Below are positions 61,245 to 64,000 of a DNA stretch of 64,000 nucleotides, one piece after another (within the stretch, counting starts at the first letter, position 1; every line of letters begins with the position of its first letter). This DNA is from SHVO01 sp964576515 (lineage in GTDB: Bacteria > Pseudomonadota > Alphaproteobacteria > Rhodospirillales > Rhodospirillaceae): positions 170,370-234,369 of the forward strand of contig CAZNUW010000006.1 of assembly GCA_964576515.1 (NCBI GenBank), given 5' to 3'. Under the pieces are notes generated by a model. The model saw only the letters and a list, made by a program, of their open reading frames with translations, made no database searches and was not told the DNA's origin. Position numbers and translations under genes: made by a program.

Positions 61245-61978
61245 TTTATATCTCCCATCGCCGCTTGTTGGCGGCCGGCGGCGTCGGTGAGGCGCCCAAC
61301 AATCTGGAGATATGCAACCAAAGCATCCATTTCGGTAAGTGTTTCAGCCGTGCCGTCAAACACCCGAATGTTTGTGGAATCCCCGTAGCGTTCCCGCACA
61401 CCACCTGCGCCCTCGCTTTGCGGATCCGCCTGACCGCGCGCATCCGAAGCCGCGCTTTGAATCATTGCGTCGGTATAAGGCACACCCAGCCTACGCAGCG
61501 TTGCCAACTGCGCATCAAGGTTATCGGTGCGAAGTTCTGTTCTGCTGAGAAAACGGTAAGCTGGCATCACGGATTCCGGCACCACTTCGCGCGGATTCTC
61601 AAGATGCATGACCTGCCAGCGGTCGGAATACTTTCCGCCGATGCGCGCCAAATCCGGCCCTGTACGCTTCGACCCCCACAACATCGGGTGGTCATATTGA
61701 GATTCAACAGCAATGGAGTAAGGGCCGTAACGCTCAACCTCGTCGCGCAGCGTCCGCACCATTTGCGAGTGACACGCGTAGCAGCCTTCACGAATATATA
61801 TATTACGGCCCGCGAGTTCGAGCGGGGTATAAACACGCATCCCCGGCGCCTCTTCAACGGTCTGATGAATGGTGAAAAGAGGCGCGATCTCCACCATTCC
61901 ACCGATACTGGCCGCGACGACAATCGCGACTGCTAAGCCGACCGAATAGCGCTCCAACTTATAGTGTGTTTTGAACAT
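61241..61978 (-). CDS. ccoO: cbb3-type cytochrome c oxidase subunit II (monoheme)
   Basis: A 245-aa membrane-anchored cytochrome c with one helix (residues 11-30) and the heme site CYACH at 66-70 (REGCYACHSQMVRTL). The PESVMPAYRFL methionine is the likely axial ligand. ATG 61978 is chosen because GAGGGGGG lies upstream; a longer frame to 62041 runs into ccoN. Confidence 0.96.
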   Translation of the reverse strand: MFKTHYKLERYSVGLAVAIVVAASIGGMVEIAPLFTIHQTVEEAPGMRVYTPLELAGRNIYIREGCYACHSQMVRTLRDEVERYGPYSIAVESQYDHPMLWGSKRTGPDLARIGGKYSDRWQVMHLENPREVVPESVMPAYRFLSRTELRTDNLDAQLATLRRLGVPYTDAMIQSAASDARGQADPQSEGAGGVRERYGDSTNIRVFDGTAETLTEMDALVAYLQIVGRLTDAAGRQQAAMGDIK

Positions 61979-61994
61979 TATTATCGTCCCCCCC

Positions 61995-63638
61995 TCATAT
62001 TGCCGATTGAGGTTGTTCAGGGGTGAGTGGCGCCTCTGCACGTCGATCCGACCTAGCGGGTGACGCGCGCAGCGTCATCCAAATATTGTAAAAGCTGATC
62101 ACCGCGCCGACAAAAAATAGCAATCCGCCAACCGCACGCGCGACGTAGTAGGGGTGCATCGCCCGCATCGAGTCAACAAAGGAATAAGCCAGCGTGCCGC
62201 CATCATTGTAAGCACGCCACATCAATCCCTGCGTGATACCGGAGTTCCACATTGCGAAGACGTAGATAAAGGCGCCGATAACGGCGAGCCAGAAATGCGC
62301 CTCCACAAGACCGGGTGAGTACATACGTTCGCGTTTCCACAATTGAGGAACCAAGTAGTAAACCGCGCCGAAAATAATCATCGAGTTCCACCCGAGTGTC
62401 CCCGCGTGAACATGCGCCACTGTCCAGTCTGTATAGTGCGAAAGAGAATTCACCGGCCTAATCGCCAGAAAGGTGCCTTCGAATGTTGCAAGGCCGTAAA
62501 AGACAGCGGCAATCATCATAAAGCGGAGCGTGGCATCGTCGCGCACTTTGTGCCAAGCGCCATTTAACGTCAGCAGCGCATTAGCGGCGGCAATCCAGGA
62601 GGGAACAATCAGCATAACGGAGAAGGTCATACCAAGCGTCTGCACCCAATGAGGTAATGCCGTGTAATGCAGATGGTGCGAACCAACCCATATATAGAAG
62701 AAAGTGATCCCCCAGAATCCGATAATCGACATACGATAAGAGTAGATTGGACGACCTGCGCGTTTCGGCAGGTAGTAATACATCATGCCCAGAAAGCCGG
62801 CTGTGAGAAAAAAGGCGACTGCGTTGTGGCCATACCACCACTGAACCATAGCGTCCTGTACACCCGAGAAAATCGTATAACTTTTAGCGCTCGAGAGTGA
62901 CACTGGCAGAGCCAAGTTATTCACGATATGGAGCATCGCGACGACAAGAATGAAAGCAAGATAGTACCAGTTTGCTACATAAATATGCGGCTCTTTGCGC
63001 TGTTTCAGCGTGCGCAAATACAGCACGAAGTAAGTAACCCAAACGACAACAAGCCAGATGTCGGCATACCATTCGGCTTCTGCGTACTCCTTAGATTGCG
63101 TAATTCCGATCAAATAGCCGCTGACAGCCAGCACACAGAAAAGGTTGTAGCCGACAAGAACAAACCATGGAGACAACTGGTCGGGTAAACGCGTGCGCGC
63201 TGTTCGCTGCACGACATGGAAGGAGGTGGCAATAAGAGCGTTACCACCGAAACCGAATATGACACTCGTCGTATGTACCGGTCGCAACCGTCCAAAACTC
63301 GACCAAGCCGCATCAAAAGTCATGGAAGGATAGGCAAGAAGCCACGCTACCCAGTCGCCCACAAACATTCCAAAAACGGCCCAGAGCATAGCGGCGAGAA
63401 TACCGGCTTTGATGGGTTCGTCATAATAAGCGGACCGAAGATTCGTAGGTGATCGGGGTGCAATAACCTCGCGTATAAGAATCAGAATGCATCCGAGGCC
63501 GAACAGCGCAACGATGATTCCCTGTGGGCCCATTGGGTCTTGCCACCCCGCCACCGCCATCGTAATGCCGCAGAGACAAACAAAAATGGAAATGACGAGT
63601 GCAAGTCGGCGCTCGCTTTTGGTCAAGGCCAGTGTCAT
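61995..63638 (-). CDS. ccoN: cbb3-type cytochrome c oxidase subunit I
   Basis: CcoN is the catalytic heme-copper subunit with high oxygen affinity. The 547-aa product has about 14 membrane helices; the low-spin heme ligand His122 (RPVHTTSVIFGFGGNA), CuB ligands His271 (WYGHNAVAFFL) and His321/His322 (GSHHLHY) are visible. Two additional helices precede the usual N-terminus (residues 10-60). ATG 63638 follows AGGGGGTGG. A frame to 63776 has no ribosome site and would run through the palindrome. Confidence 0.97.
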   Translation of the reverse strand: MTLALTKSERRLALVISIFVCLCGITMAVAGWQDPMGPQGIIVALFGLGCILILIREVIAPRSPTNLRSAYYDEPIKAGILAAMLWAVFGMFVGDWVAWLLAYPSMTFDAAWSSFGRLRPVHTTSVIFGFGGNALIATSFHVVQRTARTRLPDQLSPWFVLVGYNLFCVLAVSGYLIGITQSKEYAEAEWYADIWLVVVWVTYFVLYLRTLKQRKEPHIYVANWYYLAFILVVAMLHIVNNLALPVSLSSAKSYTIFSGVQDAMVQWWYGHNAVAFFLTAGFLGMMYYYLPKRAGRPIYSYRMSIIGFWGITFFYIWVGSHHLHYTALPHWVQTLGMTFSVMLIVPSWIAAANALLTLNGAWHKVRDDATLRFMMIAAVFYGLATFEGTFLAIRPVNSLSHYTDWTVAHVHAGTLGWNSMIIFGAVYYLVPQLWKRERMYSPGLVEAHFWLAVIGAFIYVFAMWNSGITQGLMWRAYNDGGTLAYSFVDSMRAMHPYYVARAVGGLLFFVGAVISFYNIWMTLRASPARSDRRAEAPLTPEQPQSAI

Positions 63639-63705
63639 TCGGCAACCACCCCCTGAAATCATTGATCGCACGAGATATCGCAAGATCGACGCGAATCTAG
63701 CGCGG

Positions 63706-63740
63706 CACCATAACATATATATAATATATATGTTATGGTG
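63706..63740. promoter_or_regulatory. Perfect 35-bp palindrome upstream of ccoN
   Basis: Two 17-base arms (CACCATAACATATATAT and its complement) flank one central A. The AT-rich core AACATATATAT-A-ATATATATGTT has an 11-1-11 layout. It lies 68 bases upstream of the ccoN start and is likely an operator for an unknown dimeric regulator. Confidence 0.65.
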
Positions 63741-63795
63741 ATCAAAGGTAACGTATAAAAGAACTGTGCACGCCAAGTGGTCGCGTTGGCCGCAA

Positions 63796-63851
63796 ATAGG
63801 TGGCTATTTCGGTTTCCAAAGACTCTGTTTCCGAAACTTGACGCCACCTAT
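63796..63851. repeat. Nested stem-loop in the ccoN upstream region
   Basis: ATAGGTGGC (63796-63804) pairs with GCCACCTAT (63843-63851); inside it TTTCGG (63807-63812) pairs with CCGAAA (63831-63836). No T-tract follows on either strand. It could be a mobile-element terminal structure or an RNA leader element. Confidence 0.45.
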
Positions 63852-63888
63852 GGAATGAAACAGGAACGACATCCGTAGACTCGGTCGG

Positions 63889-64000
63889 TGACTGGCCCCC
63901 ACTGAGTGGTCCGGAGTGAATGTTAGTTTAAGGGTCGGGTTTCGGCTGATCTGCCCCCTTTGAAGTGGTCCTCCCTGAGGTATGTTTTTGCCATGAAGGA
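63889..64000 (+). mobile_element. Probable left end of an insertion sequence, cut by the window edge
   Basis: Two related segments, TGACTGGCCCCC...GAGTGGTCC at 63889-63912 and TGATCTGCCCCC...GAAGTGGTCC at 63947-63971, look like element termini. An ATG at 63993 preceded by GAGG starts MK, as many IS3-type first transposase frames do. Only eight bases of that frame are visible, so the call rests mainly on the end-like sequence. Confidence 0.4.

Larger units (their letters stand above)
63639..64000. other. ccoN upstream region
   Basis: About 360 bases without a complete gene. It contains, from left to right, a 35-bp perfect palindrome (63706-63740), a nested stem-loop (63796-63851) and insertion-sequence-like DNA (from about 63889). 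No TTGAT-N4-ATCAA FNR/FixK box was found; single TTGATC half-sites occur at 63663-63668 and, inverted, 63740-63745. Confidence 0.7.

Noticed and set aside
63661..63750. FNR/FixK box for the cco operon
   Set aside because: Only isolated TTGATC half-sites are present, about 75 bases apart; no TTGAT-N4-ATCAA.

Overview
The window is chromosomal DNA of a high-GC alphaproteobacterium. I cannot name the genus. The evidence is the long colinear block tsaB-rimI ... fur-olsB-olsA-miaB-phoH-ybeY-corC-lnt-XRE-metK-trmB | rimP-nusA-ylxR-infB-rbfA-truB-rpsO-pnp, the hemD-mitofilin-hemY neighbourhood, an ornithine-lipid gene pair, a Fur/Mur regulator without the C-terminal CxxC zinc site, and a DUF1674 (SDHAF4-type) protein. 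No rRNA, tRNA or CRISPR array was seen.

Layout. 1-10.4 kb (minus strand): translation and RNA-metabolism genes pnp (cut by the left edge), rpsO, truB, rbfA, infB, ylxR, nusA, rimP, then trmB and metK. A promoter followed by a terminator-like hairpin lies in the rimP leader. 10.6-20.9 kb (mostly minus): XRE regulator, lnt, corC, ybeY, phoH, miaB, the olsB-olsA pair, fur/mur, a divergent TusA-like gene, rimI and tsaB. 21-27 kb: a VanX-type dipeptidase, hemY, and a 1332-codon reading frame that joins uroporphyrinogen-III synthase (HemD) to a mitofilin/Mic60-type membrane protein through about 540 residues of charged helix. This is the most unusual gene in the window. 26.8-35.9 kb: tsaD, a UDP-glucuronate-type epimerase, gpsA, a ManC-type enzyme with a histone-like tail, a Rieske protein, acsA, and a divergent lysR/azoR pair with a canonical LysR box. 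35.9-41.7 kb: a TPR protein, SDHAF4, htpX, a methyltransferase, rsmB, and convergent bfd/bfr; bfd has two Fur-type boxes on its promoter. 41.8-47.6 kb: a surface-glycan style group (methyltransferase, GT4, flippase-like membrane protein, AsnB, GT2). 47.8-55.6 kb: a peptide ABC transporter without ATPases, an MFS carrier, a PadR locus with a four-half-site operator, and an orphan Hsp70.

55.8-64 kb looks different: GC is visibly lower by eye and codons such as ATA, AGA and TTA are commoner. It carries a compact minus-strand operon for a cbb3-type cytochrome oxidase, ccoN-ccoO-ccoQ-ccoP, then a 60-aa membrane protein, a DUF2189 protein, the copper P-type ATPase ccoI and ccoS. A perfect 35-bp palindrome sits upstream of ccoN where an FNR/FixK box would be expected. 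The right edge has what looks like the start of an insertion sequence. This suggests an acquired microaerobic respiration module.

Short exact or near-exact tandem duplications (12-19 bp) recur at gene starts and ends (tusA-like, manC, htpX, dppA-like).
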